Below the pieces are notes generated by a model. It was given only the letters and a program-made list of their open reading frames with translations, did no database searches and was not told the origin of the DNA. A stretch of DNA of 25,723 bases from Cymbomonas tetramitiformis (taxonomy: Eukaryota > Chlorophyta > Pyramimonadophyceae > Pyramimonadales > Pyramimonadaceae). Made by a program: the position numbers and the translations under genes. This document shows positions 1 through 9,009 of the stretch, piece after piece. Position 1 is the stretch's first letter, and the number at the start of each line of letters is the position of its first letter. Where the stretch lies: positions 1-25,723 of the forward strand of contig LGRX02003557.1 in assembly GCA_001247695.2 (NCBI GenBank), read 5' to 3'.

Positions 1-67
1 TCTCGTTTACTATGTGGGAACCACGTTTTCTTCAGTTTTGCTCATAAGTAGCGTTTGTGTTGTGTAG

Positions 68-172
68 GGAGCGGAGGTTAAGAGTCCGATGAAAAAGAAG
101 GCAAAAGGTTCCGAGAAGAAGAAAGATGCTGCTCCAAAGTTGGACAGGAAGAAAAGCCTGAAGCGACTTTAA
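68..172 (+). CDS. 3'-terminal exon of a lysine-rich protein (5' part outside window)
   Basis: The exon begins after a TGTGTAG acceptor at 61-67 and encodes 34 residues ending in TAA at 170-172. An in-frame TAG formed by the acceptor itself (65-67) means the frame must be entered by splicing. The peptide is very basic, with KKK and EKKK runs and the end KKSLKRL, and looks like a nuclear or nucleolar tail or an RNA/chromatin-binding extension. No catalytic motif is visible and the rest of the gene lies left of the window, so no function is assigned. No AATAAA is seen within 200 bp of the stop. Chance openness is possible, but the clean splice site and biased composition favour a real exon. Confidence 0.5.
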   Translation, partial: GAEVKSPMKKKAKGSEKKKDAAPKLDRKKSLKRL

Positions 173-388
173 AGCCGCAACGTTTAGTGTGAACTCTGGA
201 ATTGCCCACGAAGAGTGGGCAATCAGTAATAACAGTTGTCACAAAGAGACAGGTGAACCTGCCTCGTGCTACTGGTGGTTTGAGGTGGATTAAGGGACAC
301 TGTGTAGAATAGAACAATAGAAGAAAGTAGGAGAGTTTCCGTTCGTATTTTTTGATGCAGGTATATGCATCTTCCTATCGAACAGACA

Positions 389-508
389 ATTCTTAATACC
401 AAGTTTGTCTTCAGGACCATTCTTAATACCAAGTTTGTCTTCAGGACCATTCTTAATACCAAGTTTGTCTTCAGGACCATTCTTAATACCAAGTTTGTCT
501 TCAGGACC
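389..508. repeat. Four perfect 30-bp tandem repeats
   Basis: A 30-bp unit starting ATTCTTAATACCAAG is repeated four times head to tail with no substitution (389-418, 419-448, 449-478, 479-508). Because 30 is a multiple of three, several frames stay open through it and give artificial repeat peptides. Identity of all four units implies recent expansion or ongoing homogenisation. It lies about 220 bp downstream of the lysine-rich exon's stop. Confidence 0.95.
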
Positions 509-1070
509 ATCCTGTGGAGTGCAGCACAGGTGAAAAAGGCAATGTGTGCAATACGATGTTAAGCACACGTATTGTTGATTGCACCATTGGAGCAATGAGC
601 TGCATATGGTATACTTTTGTAAAATTTCATATCGAAGGAAGGAAACTGTTAATGCTAGTGTCTGGCCTTTTGCAAGCTAAGTTGAGGTTATTGCTCCAAT
701 AGTTTTATGTATTGGTATGTTAAGTGGGTGGAGCAATGCTCTTTTTTCAAGTATTAGGATTGGTAGGTGTGTGAGTATCATTAACAGTGTATTGAAATGT
801 GCACGTAGACAGTTGTTTTATTATTGTCCAGTCAAACACGCGTGCGTAAGGTTATGGTGGCAAGGTGACGCCGTGCCGTGCTGTACAGCAATTTCATGAC
901 CTAATCAAACGTGCATTTTCGATGACGACGATGACTCGAAAATTACGCCAGACACTGTGTATAAAATTATTTTCGATCTGACGGTACAATTACATGTACA
1001 CAGTCATCGGACGCAGATAAATCGGTGTTGGGAAACTGTTTCTTAATCACTTTCGACTTCCGTTCACTTC

Positions 1071-1118
1071 AAAATACACCGCTGCTGTTGACCCGGGTCA
1101 GCAGCAGCGGTGTATTTT
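1071..1118. repeat. 48-bp palindrome centred on CCCGGG
   Basis: Arms of 24 bp meet without a spacer at CCCGGG (1092-1097). The only mismatch is at 1088/1101. The arms begin AAAATACACC and end GGTGTATTTT. It could extrude as a cruciform. Confidence 0.9.
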
Positions 1119-1425
1119 TTATCATATATTATTGCACGGCATACCATACAGCATATCACAGTGCATATATGCATACACTCTTCAATTGCGAACTCATGTC
1201 CAACTGCACGTGATCAGCTTCGCCTCCATTGCGCGAAGATAATCACGTGAGGTTAGCCATCCGCACTACAACGCGCCCGCACGAACAAACGTAACCACAA
1301 ACCTGTATTCAAGTAGCTTGTGTCACGCACAATAAACAAGTTTATAGGTTGCCAGGTTTGCTCATTTCACTTGAGTGGATGAACAATCTACGTGACCTAG
1401 GCGACTCCCCGGAATGCCGGTGCTT

Positions 1426-1446
1426 AAGGAATGGTATACATTCCTT
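1426..1446. repeat. 8-bp-arm hairpin
   Basis: AAGGAATG and CATTCCTT flank a 5-nt loop. It lies 18 bp before a second, stronger hairpin. Confidence 0.7.
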
Positions 1447-1464
1447 GACGCGACCATAGTACCG

Positions 1465-1492
1465 TGCTTGCTTAACGCCCGTTAAGCAAGCA
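1465..1492. repeat. 12-bp-arm perfect hairpin
   Basis: TGCTTGCTTAAC (1465-1476) and GTTAAGCAAGCA (1481-1492) are perfect complements around a 4-nt loop GCCC. Confidence 0.85.
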
Positions 1493-1544
1493 TAGTGCAA
1501 GGCATACGATAAGTTCCAGATAAGTTCAACCGGGCGAAACGCGA

Positions 1545-1640
1545 ATGGCTGCAGATTTCAGCGCTCTCCGCAAACCCAACCCCGATGGCGGCATCCTACC
1601 CTACCGGATGCTGGAAAGCGACTGTCCGGACACCGCAGGA
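1545..1640 (+). CDS. Possible first exon of an unknown gene
   Basis: An ATG-started frame codes for about 32 residues of ordinary composition (it begins MAADFSALRKPNPDGG) before it runs into low-quality sequence and a small inverted-repeat insertion. No good GT donor is visible: the best is GTCAAAG at 1643, which is weak. After a TTTTCAG acceptor near 1733-1739, two frames stay open for 30-60 codons, one of them Cys-rich and running to about 1928, so a spliced gene is conceivable. No domain is recognised. Treat it as a weak prediction. Confidence 0.25.
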
Positions 1641-1691
1641 GGGTCAAAGGCATACATAAGTCCTCTATATATATGCCTTTTTAAAACTACC

Positions 1692-1817
1692 TATGGTGTC
1701 CGAATTTCCCATGATGTTGTTTTTCACTGATTTTCAGAGGCCGCGGCATCATCCGCTCAGCCGGTGACCCCCGCAGTCCTACGTGTCGGTGGCCTCCGGG
1801 GGAATTCGGACACCATA
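1692..1817. mobile_element. 126-bp MITE-like element with 15-bp terminal inverted repeats
   Basis: TATGGTGTCCGAATT (1692-1706) is repeated exactly in inverted form at 1803-1817, and the next bases (TCCC/GGGG) extend the match imperfectly. The element would be 126 bp. No convincing target duplication is seen, so the boundary is uncertain. A 9-bp-arm hairpin AAAGGCATA/TATGCCTTT lies just left (1646-1680). Confidence 0.5.
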
Positions 1818-1928
1818 CGTCGACGTGTAAGGTCCTAATTGGTGGGTATTGTATGTCGCCGTATCCCGGCGCATGCCGCGCGGTGGTCGAAAACGGCATG
1901 CACTGCAAGATAAGGCGGCACTTTTGAC

Positions 1929-2227
1929 GACTGGTGAACTCGTTGATCTGAACGGCAAGAAGGCGATTTGAGGCAATCGCAGAAGCTCACAGTCCTCAGA
2001 TATGGTGTGCGATTATATCGGCTTGTCAGTCAGTTACACTACAAATACAGTCTTAAAATTGGAGACAAATTGCCGTATGCTGGTGCCCCACAATTCAAGG
2101 CGGGTGGCAACTGATGTGTAGCTCTTTGGGCTTGGGGGTTTGTTCCTAGAAGCGTTTCTCACACATCTTCACCGTTGTGAAAAAGGGCCTTCGTCGTTTG
2201 TTCATCGCATGTGGCTCGTTGGCCCCA
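1929..2227. other. Non-coding stretch, nothing recognised
   Basis: No open frame with coding character, no repeat shared with the rest of the window and no RNA gene were found. Confidence 0.4.
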
Positions 2228-2428
2228 TTATGCCCCCCACGCTGTTGACGGATTGCCTATCGGAGCTTCCCACACGCCCTGCGACTCGTCACTGGCCTTC
2301 CCAAGAAACTTTGCAGCACGAGTGAAGCACTGTTGCTTAACGAATTCTAGTTCAGCACGAGTCAAGGCCCTGACTTCTGAACTGCCGGTCCCCGCGGCGA
2401 TGAGCACACGTGAACAGGCGGCTCCCAT
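2228..2428 (-). CDS. Possible continuation of the 2428-2686 ORF, shifted by one base
   Basis: An ATG overlaps the TAA of the upstream minus-strand ORF, and the frame continues for 66 codons with protein-like composition (AELEFVKQQCFTRAAKFLGK near the middle). It ends in a stop at 2228-2230. No family is recognised. The simplest reading is one gene broken by a frameshift at 2428. Two overlapping genes would be unusual in this kind of genome. The opposite strand is also open over much of the stretch, which weakens the call. Confidence 0.25.
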   Translation of the reverse strand: MGAACSRVLIAAGTGSSEVRALTRAELEFVKQQCFTRAAKFLGKASDESQGVWEAPIGNPSTAWGA

Positions 2429-2686
2429 TAGTAATCGTGTTTCCCCAAGCTGCTGCCAAACCCTTGTCTTAGTCCGTGTGAGATTTCTCGACGGTCAGGG
2501 TTGTCGTACTTCTCGTCGCCATACTTCGCTTTTGAAAATAGCAACTGCATCCCGTGGGACACCTCACTCTCGTTCCTGCGCAAGCAGTAGTATGCCACGT
2601 GGATTGTGCGGTGCCGAGCATCCTTAATCATGGTGAACATGCGAATAAATGCATAGTTGCTACGCATGTGTGCTCCATCGCCAAAG
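2428..2686 (-). CDS. Possible exon of an unknown protein
   Basis: A minus-strand frame follows a good acceptor (TTCATTTTAG just above 2686) and runs to TAA at 2428-2430. It encodes about 85 residues of balanced composition, with the stretches MRSNYAFIRMF, IKDARHRTIHVAYYC and GDEKYDNPDRRE. I do not recognise a domain. The next minus-strand ORF (2228-2428) overlaps its stop by one base in another frame, so a one-base indel may split a single gene. The upstream exon was not identified. Codon-level texture is better than for the neighbouring open frames, but this remains a prediction without homology. Confidence 0.35.
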
Positions 2687-2989
2687 CTAAAATGAATTAG
2701 CGACAGTCACCGTGAGGCTATGGCAACCAGTCCTCTTCATGTGATTGCATGTTAGTCTTGGGAGTTGTAGTTTAACTCCGGGCGTGCGCTATGCATTCGG
2801 AATACAACACAATACAGTGGTTATTAGCTTTGCTGCTCCCGTGTTTCGGGAGCTCTGTCACAGTATTGTCGGGGAGCGCAGGTGTTTGGTCTTCTGTCAC
2901 GCAGACTTTCTGATAACAAATTTTGCTTAACAAATTTCGCGCAAGGCCATTGCTTCCTTTTCTTTCTTTTTCAATTTCAGTGGCTCATC

Positions 2990-3158
2990 CTTTAAACAGG
3001 TTTTCCTCGCGAGTCGCTTTTGCTTTTGAGGGGGTGAAGTCTGGACGGCCGATAAGTTGTGCAAGGGGCAGTATAGATAGGTCCACACCCCTGGTTGTGC
3101 CAACCGTTGGGTGAAACTCCCAACACCCCTGTTTTACTGACGTGGTTTCTGCGCAGGT
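2990..3158 (+). repeat. Degenerate SINE-like unit (copy a)
   Basis: The unit has a head near 3030 (GGGGTGAAGTCTGGACGGC), a degraded B-box-like centre near 3100-3125 and a tail GTTTTACTGACGTGGTTTC ending GCGCAGGT at 3158. Related units occur at 4425-4545, 4785-4870 and three times at 20770-21340. It abuts the left end of the transposon at 3160. Confidence 0.4.
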
Positions 3159-3159
3159 G

Positions 3160-4203
3160 TATATGGCTACTATCCTTAATCCAGATCCTCCCACAAGAAT
3201 CTAGCGCAAATGGGCATGGCGACCTTGTATGTCGTATATAGGGGCCCGGCATATGCTTTGGGGCAATATTTATGAACCTTTTGAATTATCTATAACATTT
3301 CTTTGCTTGAAATGTCGATGGTTTGACCTTTAATCTTAGCGTGGTTTGGGTGGGTGCTTTCACAGAATTTTAATCAAAATGCTAGATCCTACTACAAGGA
3401 TCTAGGGTACCGACAACTCTAGGCCTTGCTACACGAGCTCGGGTTGGTGCGTATGTTGTTAACCCTCGAGAATATGACCAAAACTAATTTTGTAAGCCCT
3501 TTAATATCATACTAGCCGGATTAATCGCCGCATATGCGTATGCTATGGTGTAGTACCGTCGAAATTCAATATTTCCATCATTATCAGGGTCTGAAAATCG
3601 TATTCTAGAACCTCTAGCGGTAGTTCTAACCGTTCAAAAAATCCCAAGGAGACTTTGAAGTCATATTAAAGTACTGAAGTGCTCACCAAGGCAAAGATCT
3701 AGCCTTAAAGCTTAAAATGGACCAAGACTCACGCCCAAAATGCGAAATCATCCCCATACTTAAGGAATGTGTATATCTTACCCATGTGACCGCGTTCGTG
3801 TGATGTGTCCAATATACATTATCCAAGTCGTATTTTGACCCAAACATAATTAATATACATGCATACCTTGAGATATATCATGTCTATGGTGGCAAAGGAT
3901 CCATATACGATTGGCAAAAAATTATGGAAGATACACCCCGCTTTTGAAGCTTTAAAAGGCGTAGCAGTTCAAAATTTGGTTGGGGCATGCTATAAATGCA
4001 TTAGCTAGGAGTATATATGATGGATTCTCGTCAAACCACGCACCATACTACTTAGTATAGGTCCCATGTGGAAAGTATTCCTTGGTGTTGACTTGTAGAA
4101 AGCTCGTGGGGCGCCTAAATAAATTATTGAAAAAGTGATCCTTGTGGGAGGATCTAGAGCGTTCTAGGTCCTCCCACAAGGATCTCGGGATAGTAGCCAT
4201 ATA
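3160..4203. mobile_element. TIR DNA transposon, copy I (about 1.04 kb, non-autonomous)
   Basis: TATATGGCTACTATCC (3160-3175) recurs exactly inverted at 4188-4203. Just inside each end is a GATCCTTGTGGGAGGATC-type foldback: a single imperfect copy at 3182-3203, and a 48-bp palindrome with 22-bp arms and one mismatch at 4137-4184. A smaller hairpin, CTAGATCCT/AGGATCTAG, is at 3382-3405. The interior is AT-rich, about 950 bp, without a credible transposase frame. The flanks read TATAT and ATATA, so a short AT target duplication is possible. A second copy with the same ends and foldback lies at 13987-15057. The superfamily is not resolved. Confidence 0.75.
4137..4184. repeat. 48-bp subterminal palindrome of transposon copy I
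   Basis: Arms GATCCTTGTGGGAGGATCTA (plus GA) and their complement are separated by GCGT, with one mismatch. The core CCTTGTGGGAGG is the signature of this transposon family. Confidence 0.9.
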
Positions 4204-4424
4204 GCAAAAACGTGATGCCCTGAGCCGTTTTCAGTTATCTGCACTGCAGATGACTTTGCCCGCGAAATTACTGTGAGGGATGAACTCACGGGGGTACTGC
4301 GACAACTCGCAGCTTTCCTGATGACACTTAGACACGTTCATTGTTGTTCGTTTGTTGTTTCGGATCACCAATAATGTTTTATTGCAGATCGCTTTGACTT
4401 TGGCTCGAAGCACGGATCCTACAT

Positions 4425-4545
4425 TTGTTGGGGGGTGAGTTCTGGACAGCTCATGCGTCGTGTGTCATCGAGGTTAGAGATATTTGTTTAATTTCCCTGA
4501 CTTTGTCAGCTTGGGTGAAACTTTTTACTGACGAGGCATGCCGTT
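4425..4545 (+). repeat. Degenerate SINE-like unit (copy b)
   Basis: It begins GGGGGGTGAGTTCTGGACAGC and ends TGGGTGAAACTTTTTACTGACGAGG, matching the head and tail of the unit at 2990-3158. The centre is diverged. Confidence 0.35.
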
Positions 4546-4784
4546 CAACCCCCCCGATCCCCACTCGCAAGACGTGACATGTGGACCAGTCAAGCCGGTC
4601 CATCTCCCCAGTCCTCACTCGCCTTAACATTCGCTCTTCCCTGCATTGACGAAGCTCAAACGCCGCGCGGACCTCGCTTTACTGCAATACAACATGCGGC
4701 GCATCATGCGCAAGTGACCGTTCCCTTCTTGCGTAGAACTTTCATGTCGACGTTCTGTGAATTCTTACTTTGCGAATGGCCGTG

Positions 4785-4870
4785 CTTGGAGGCTGGCGGG
4801 CTGATCGATAGAGCCTGCAGAACTTTGGTTCGAGTCCCAACACACCGTTTTGACGAGCGTTGTGGGGGGG
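4785..4870 (+). repeat. SINE-like unit with tRNA-type B box (copy c)
   Basis: TTTGGTTCGAGTCCCAA at 4824-4840 is a T-arm/B-box sequence, followed by the family tail CACACCGTTTTGACGAG. GGAGGCTGGCGGGCTGAT upstream matches the body of the units near 21 kb. No intact cloverleaf can be drawn. Confidence 0.4.
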
Positions 4871-4919
4871 CAGATCAAGGGACGGTATCGGGATTTCTTT
4901 TGGTCATCGATAACTTTGA

Positions 4920-5130
4920 ATAACTGCTTGAAAACTATCGATTGATATGATATCATGAAAACTCGGATGATAAAATTTGATATCGATTGATATGTAAAAC
5001 TCTGTAAAACACTGTCGATTGATATGCACAGCTCTGTAAAACACTATCGATTGACAATTAAGAATTTTGGCTATCGGCGATAATCGATAATGATACCGAT
5101 ATTAGCCCCGAAATAGGTTGATATATCGAT
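4920..5130. repeat. ATCGAT-rich stretch with three imperfect 38-bp repeats
   Basis: TATCGATTGATATG followed by ACTCTGTAAAACACT-type sequence is repeated about three times between 4934 and 5060. It is followed by further ATCGAT and CGATAA motifs to 5130. Clusters of this kind are common in subterminal regions of DNA transposons, but no matching ends were found, so this is only a repeat call. Confidence 0.5.
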
Positions 5131-5263
5131 AATCAAAATGATGGCGTACTCAACGAACAGTGACAGTGGAATTATTGGAAATACACCTCATCCACCTAAG
5201 GCAGATTCCTTCGCTGGGGTAAGTTCAGGCCCCCGCCCCTGACGAAAAATGTCCGATTGTGTA

Positions 5264-5340
5264 CGCCGTAAGGATTCGAACCCTAGTTGCTAGAATTCAA
5301 ATGCAGCGGTGCTTAATAACCAACTAGACTACAATGCGTA
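5264..5340 (-). tRNA. tRNA-like sequence (Glu-type D arm), probably pseudogene or SINE head
   Basis: On the minus strand TTGTAGTCTAGTTGGTTA supplies a near-perfect A box and D arm of the kind found in eukaryotic tRNA-Glu. GGGTTCGAATCCTTA supplies a B box and a 5-bp T stem. The acceptor pairs 5 of 7 positions (TACGCAT with CGGCGTA). The anticodon arm between them does not fold into a 5-bp stem with a 7-nt loop, so no anticodon is assigned. It is best read as a decayed tRNA or the head of a tRNA-derived retroposon. Confidence 0.45.
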
Positions 5341-5982
5341 TTTGAGAAACCATCCGATTTATCTATTTATTAATATGACTATAACATCATTTTAATAGCT
5401 GTATTGTAATAATATTAGCATGTTATAAAGAGGTATCAGAAACTTTGTTGTAAGTTTCACATCTCACAATTGCAATGTCAAAGGCACAGCAAACAAACAA
5501 ACTCATTCAAATGCCACAACAACAACCTAGAAAAAAACCGTTGCAATTTCCCAGCGTTCATCCATGTTATATGATACTTTATATATCACACAGGCAGGCA
5601 GGCAGGCAGGCAGGCAGCGCTAACCTTGGGTGGAGGGACGAGGATGGTACATATCACTGACTGTCATCCGAGGAGGGGACACAACACGAGGATACCCGTT
5701 GTGACCTTTCTTTTTTGCAGCACCTTTGCAGCCTGTGCTTGAGGCACCCAACCTTAGAAGTACATCTGTCGCAACCACTACACGAGTGACAGTCGTAACT
5801 GCTTGTCTAACTTGTCACACTGTTAATATCTCAAGAGCTCTGCCCTCTGCTCTGGTATACCTTTGCACTGCAGGCGTGCCACACTCACAAGTCTAGTGTT
5901 ATTCGAAAAAACCTTTTTAAAAGGCTGTATATGAGTGCATAACACCTTAACTCTTTGCTTGAAGGTCAGGCAAAGCACATTT
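5341..5982. other. Non-coding stretch with a CAGG microsatellite
   Basis: AT-rich sequence is followed by a (CAGG)n run at 5591-5617 of about 6.5 units. Nothing coding or structural was recognised. Confidence 0.6.
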
Positions 5983-6490
5983 CTAAGCATCATCTGCAGC
6001 CTCTGCAATCTGCAAGTCCACGTTGGTTGCGAAGCTGCCAATACTGACAGTGTACATCCCAGCTCCCTGCTGTTCGCTCTTGCTCAACATCTTCGCACGT
6101 ATCATGGGGTTCTTGAACACCATCACCCACATGCACCTGCGACCTATATGACCATGCTCCAGATGTCCAATGGCGTGAACCCTGCCCGCATGGCAAAGCT
6201 CTCTGAAATACTTTGCCCCTGGCTCCGGCATGTCCGTCATGTAATGTGGCGGCACGTGGACGCATGCCACCACCCTGCTCGTCAAGACTGCCAGAGGGAA
6301 CGCAATGTCCAACACGGCGAACCACGGAGAAGTGACCACAGCATCACACACTCCCATACTGCTTTCTCCACAACTGGTAGTTGCCGGGTTGTAAGGCGTC
6401 CATGGCTTCCTTCCAACCTAGATGCACGTTCCAGTCGTTGTTCAAGATCGAAATATGTGGATTTGCTGCTCCCAGTGGCTGCTGCCCGGT
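5983..6490 (-). pseudogene. C-terminal half of a methyltransferase-like domain (TSPWF motif), frameshifted
   Basis: Minus-strand reading from 6490 gives a frame with AANPHISILNNDWN and MDALQPGNYQLWR. A one-base shift near 6355 then leads to VCDAVVTSPWFAVLDIAFPL, VVACVHVPPHYMTDMPEP and a final stop at 5983. TSPWF fits motif IV ([DNS]PP[YFW]-like) of amino-methyltransferases, and the hydrophobic strand after it fits motif V. A matching motif I (VWDPWAGTGVTGKVL) sits on the same strand at 10452-10649, so the domain appears split by about 4 kb of inserted repeats. I associate such DPW/SPW domains with retroelement-borne proteins of algae, but cannot verify this here. The frame is broken and the copy is surely inactive. 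Confidence 0.5.
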
Positions 6491-6538
6491 GGTACTTGTA
6501 ATAGTACTGAAATCGTGTTCAGTACTATTACAAGTACC
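6491..6538. repeat. Hairpin with 21-bp perfect arms
   Basis: GGTACTTGTAATAGTACTGA plus A (6491-6511) and its exact complement (6518-6538) flank ATCGTG. Two further copies of the arm, with a C for T change, lie at 10254-10274 and 10456-10476. The copies at 6491 and 10456 are in direct orientation and bracket the material that separates the two methyltransferase halves. Confidence 0.9.
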
Positions 6539-6623
6539 GAGTCCCCGCGAATTTTTTCAGGCATCTCCGCCGGTCCGGTTGGGCAACCATCCATATCTTG
6601 GCACATTTATGACCTAAACTAAC

Positions 6624-6860
6624 TTGCCATATGCTCCATTGGTCGATATTCCACTTGGAGGCTTCTCACTGGACGTGTATAACACAATGGGCAGTGATTT
6701 TACGGATTACCTGCTTGACAACTATGTCGAAAATGACATGCGTCTTTCAATAAATGTTTTCAAGCACACCACACCGCCGAATCAAGTGGGAACGCATTCA
6801 AATCGAAGGCAGACACCATACCTAATCACTCACATATCATGGAACAATTTGGCATCATGA
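6624..6860 (+). CDS. Possible protein fragment, unknown
   Basis: An open frame without an ATG near its left edge encodes about 78 residues of good composition, including IPLGGFSLDVYNTMGSDF and YLLDNYVENDMRLSINVF. It ends in TGA at 6858-6860. No family is recognised. It starts right after a TAA and no acceptor is obvious, so it could be a fragment of a decayed element inside the 6.5-10.46 kb insertion. Opposite-strand frames here are poor, which slightly favours this one. Confidence 0.3.
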   Translation: MPYAPLVDIPLGGFSLDVYNTMGSDFTDYLLDNYVENDMRLSINVFKHTTPPNQVGTHSNRRQTPYLITHISWNNLAS

Positions 6861-7486
6861 TACCAATTGTATATATTGTTGTAAACGTACACCTTCCATG
6901 TGAAAACCTATTTATTATATTCCAAGCGATCCAATGTGATTCAAGTAGCATGCAAATATTCATTCCAACGCGTGCCCAAGCGCCGTACATCGCCCAAACA
7001 TGATTCAAAATGACATTTTGGACTGTAGCCAGCATTGAACGGGGCCTATACGTTGTCGGGGATGCATGGCTGAGTGTCGGTCATGCGCTAAGACCTCGCT
7101 GTCGGCACAGCGGTGTACGCGTACGCAAGTAGCATGCTAGGAATCGCCCCAACGGGCGCCCTAGCGCCATATATCGCACGGGCATGATTTGATATGATAA
7201 TTCGGACTACGAGACGTACTGATTTGGGCATGGCTGATAATGGAGGTGCATGATTGAGTGGTGGGGACGAGGTGACGGGGCCTGGTAGACAGAGTGCCAA
7301 TACGCATACACAAGTTGCATGCTCGTAATCATCCCAGCGGGTACCCCACCGCCGTGCATCGCCCAAACATGATTCAAAATGATATTTTGGACTGTAACCA
7401 GCATTGAACGGGGCCTATACGTTGTCGGGGGTGCATGGCTGAGTGTCGGTCATGCGCTAAGACCTCGTTGTTGGCACAGCGGTGTA

Positions 7487-8022
7487 CAGTAGACACTCAT
7501 ATTTAATGAAACAGAGATCTGGCTCCAGCCAGCCAAATCACTAAAATCGTGACCCCCCGCCAGCGCCAGCGTGCTAATGAATTCGTTCATTAGAAGGAAC
7601 GCGATTCATGAGCCAACCAGCGCCATTCGTTATCTTCCTCGGCCTTACAAACTGAAATTTTCGAGAAAATTGTGTGCTGATTTTTCGAAGTGATAAAATG
7701 GACCCAGCGAGTAGGCAACAGCTTAGAGAGCTTCACACGGACATGAAGGACGGCATACTATCACAGTCTCACTACGAAGAGCTGCCTGCAATTGCCTAAT
7801 GCCATGTGCAATAATTAGCCATGTGCACCGCGTCAAGCTATGCCAGCGTCAATTCCTTATTTTAAGATTGCCGAAAGCATGTCAGCCAGCGACGGCCTTC
7901 CTTATTTCGGACCTCTTCCTTATTTTTTTTGGTCCAGCCAGCCAAATCACTAAAATCGTGACCCCCCCCAAAACGCTGGCTGGTTCCTTAACGGTGAATT
8001 CCTTAATACTGAGTGTTTACTG
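7487..8022. mobile_element. 536-bp TA-flanked TIR element (Tc1/mariner/pogo-like, non-autonomous)
   Basis: Ends are CAGTAGACACTC and GAGTGTTTACTG, with TA on both sides (7485-7486 and 8023-8024). The uninterrupted site GGTGTACGCGTAC exists in the neighbouring satellite unit near 7110 and near 9320, which fixes the boundaries to the base. The TA duplication and CAGT-type ends point to the Tc1/mariner-pogo group. Inside, a block of about 35 bp starting CCAGCCAGCCAAATCACT occurs twice (about 7526 and 7933), one copy near each end. A short ORF lies at 7698-7799. No transposase. Confidence 0.9.
7698..7799 (+). CDS. 33-aa ORF inside the 536-bp element
   Basis: ATG to TAA encodes 33 residues with a charged helical pattern (QQLRELHTDMKDGILSQSHY). 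The pattern resembles the short SHOCT-like helix-turn motif, with its D-G-I-L-turn-acidic signature. It could be a captured exon or the start of the parental element's protein. It is too short for a firm call. Confidence 0.3.
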   Translation: MDPASRQQLRELHTDMKDGILSQSHYEELPAIA

Positions 8023-8078
8023 TACGCGTACGCAAGTAGCATGCTAGGAATCGCCCCAACGGGCGCCCTAGCGCCATA

Positions 8079-9009
8079 CAGTAGAAACTTTATTGTTTTT
8101 TATTGTTTTTCGTGCAAGTGAAAAACTAATTGAAATGCAAAACTTTTTGGGACACATAAATTATATATTTTTGAAATTTATCCTTATCTTTATCTTTGAG
8201 CTCCGCCATTTCAATTATTTAGTTTCGAACTTTATTATTATCTTTGCAAGCCTTGAAATGCGGTTATCGCGTTGAATATTGTGGTGTTTGTTTGTCTTGA
8301 TCGGCCCTTGTCCGGATAAAACAAACTGCCTCATCGACAACTCTATAACGATCAGATCTAAAATTGGTCGATCAAATCGTTATAGAATTACTAGTCGATA
8401 GCGGCCCCGAAATTCCTGCATTGATATCTTGGTGTTACTAAAACGTGCTTGATTTTTTAAGCATCACCGCCGACGTAACGGTGTGTCTGCGCTCAGGTGG
8501 ATTTGCCTAGGCCCACCTTGAGCACGGCGTGGGGCCCTATACGGCTCTAATCGGTCGTCGTCAATCTAAACGGACGTCGTCATCGGATTCAGCATGGTCG
8601 AAAATGGTTAGGAACATACCCACCTTGTCGGGACCCTGTCGGTACATCACGCCTTAGCGGGGGTTAGCGAAACGCGCGTGCCTGGCCGAAGCCCGCGCAC
8701 GGAGCCGTATATGCGTGCAAGATATTTCGAAAATGGCGCTTGCAGCAACCTTTTAGCGTGTACCGAGTTTGTTTTTCGCTTTACCATTTTTTGCCCAGCC
8801 ACGTCCGTCCGAGGCGCAGAATTAAATGCGTACTTTATCTCTACGTTTACCAGCTGTGAAAAGACGAGATCCAATATTTAATTTTTGGCTTATCTTTTAT
8901 CTTTTCACGCCTACCTGTAATATTTCAATAATTAATTCGAAATTTATCTTTACAGCAGTTTTTTAAAGAAATTCGTTATATAATTAAAAAAGTAATAGAG
9001 TTTCTACTG
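8079..9009. mobile_element. 931-bp TA-flanked TIR element (Tc1/mariner/pogo-like, non-autonomous)
   Basis: Ends are CAGTAGAAACTTTATT and AATAGAGTTTCTACTG (one mismatch over 16 bp), with TA at 8077-8078 and 9010-9011. The empty site GCGCCATATATCGCACGG is present in the adjacent satellite unit near 7168 and near 9375. Both ends are AT-rich (about 200 bp and 130 bp), while the middle (8460-8780) is GC-rich and non-coding as far as I can see. An 11-bp-arm inverted repeat TCTATAACGAT/ATCGTTATAGA sits at 8342-8386. It shares end style with the 536-bp element but not the interior. Confidence 0.9.

Larger units (their letters stand above)
509..1544. other. Intergenic region with strong inverted repeats, no gene recognised
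   Basis: No coding signal is supported here. It holds a 10-bp inverted pair TTGGAGCAAT/ATTGCTCCAA near 585 and 690, and the three hairpins annotated separately at 1071-1118, 1426-1446 and 1465-1492. An AATAAA near 1331 has no gene attached to it. Confidence 0.6.

Noticed and set aside
4579..4923. 114-codon plus-strand ORF
   Set aside because: It overlaps a SINE-like unit, lacks motifs and has no splice or promoter support.
5935..6501. 188-codon plus-strand ORF opposite the methyltransferase relic
   Set aside because: The minus strand carries the recognisable TSPWF domain, so this frame is its shadow.
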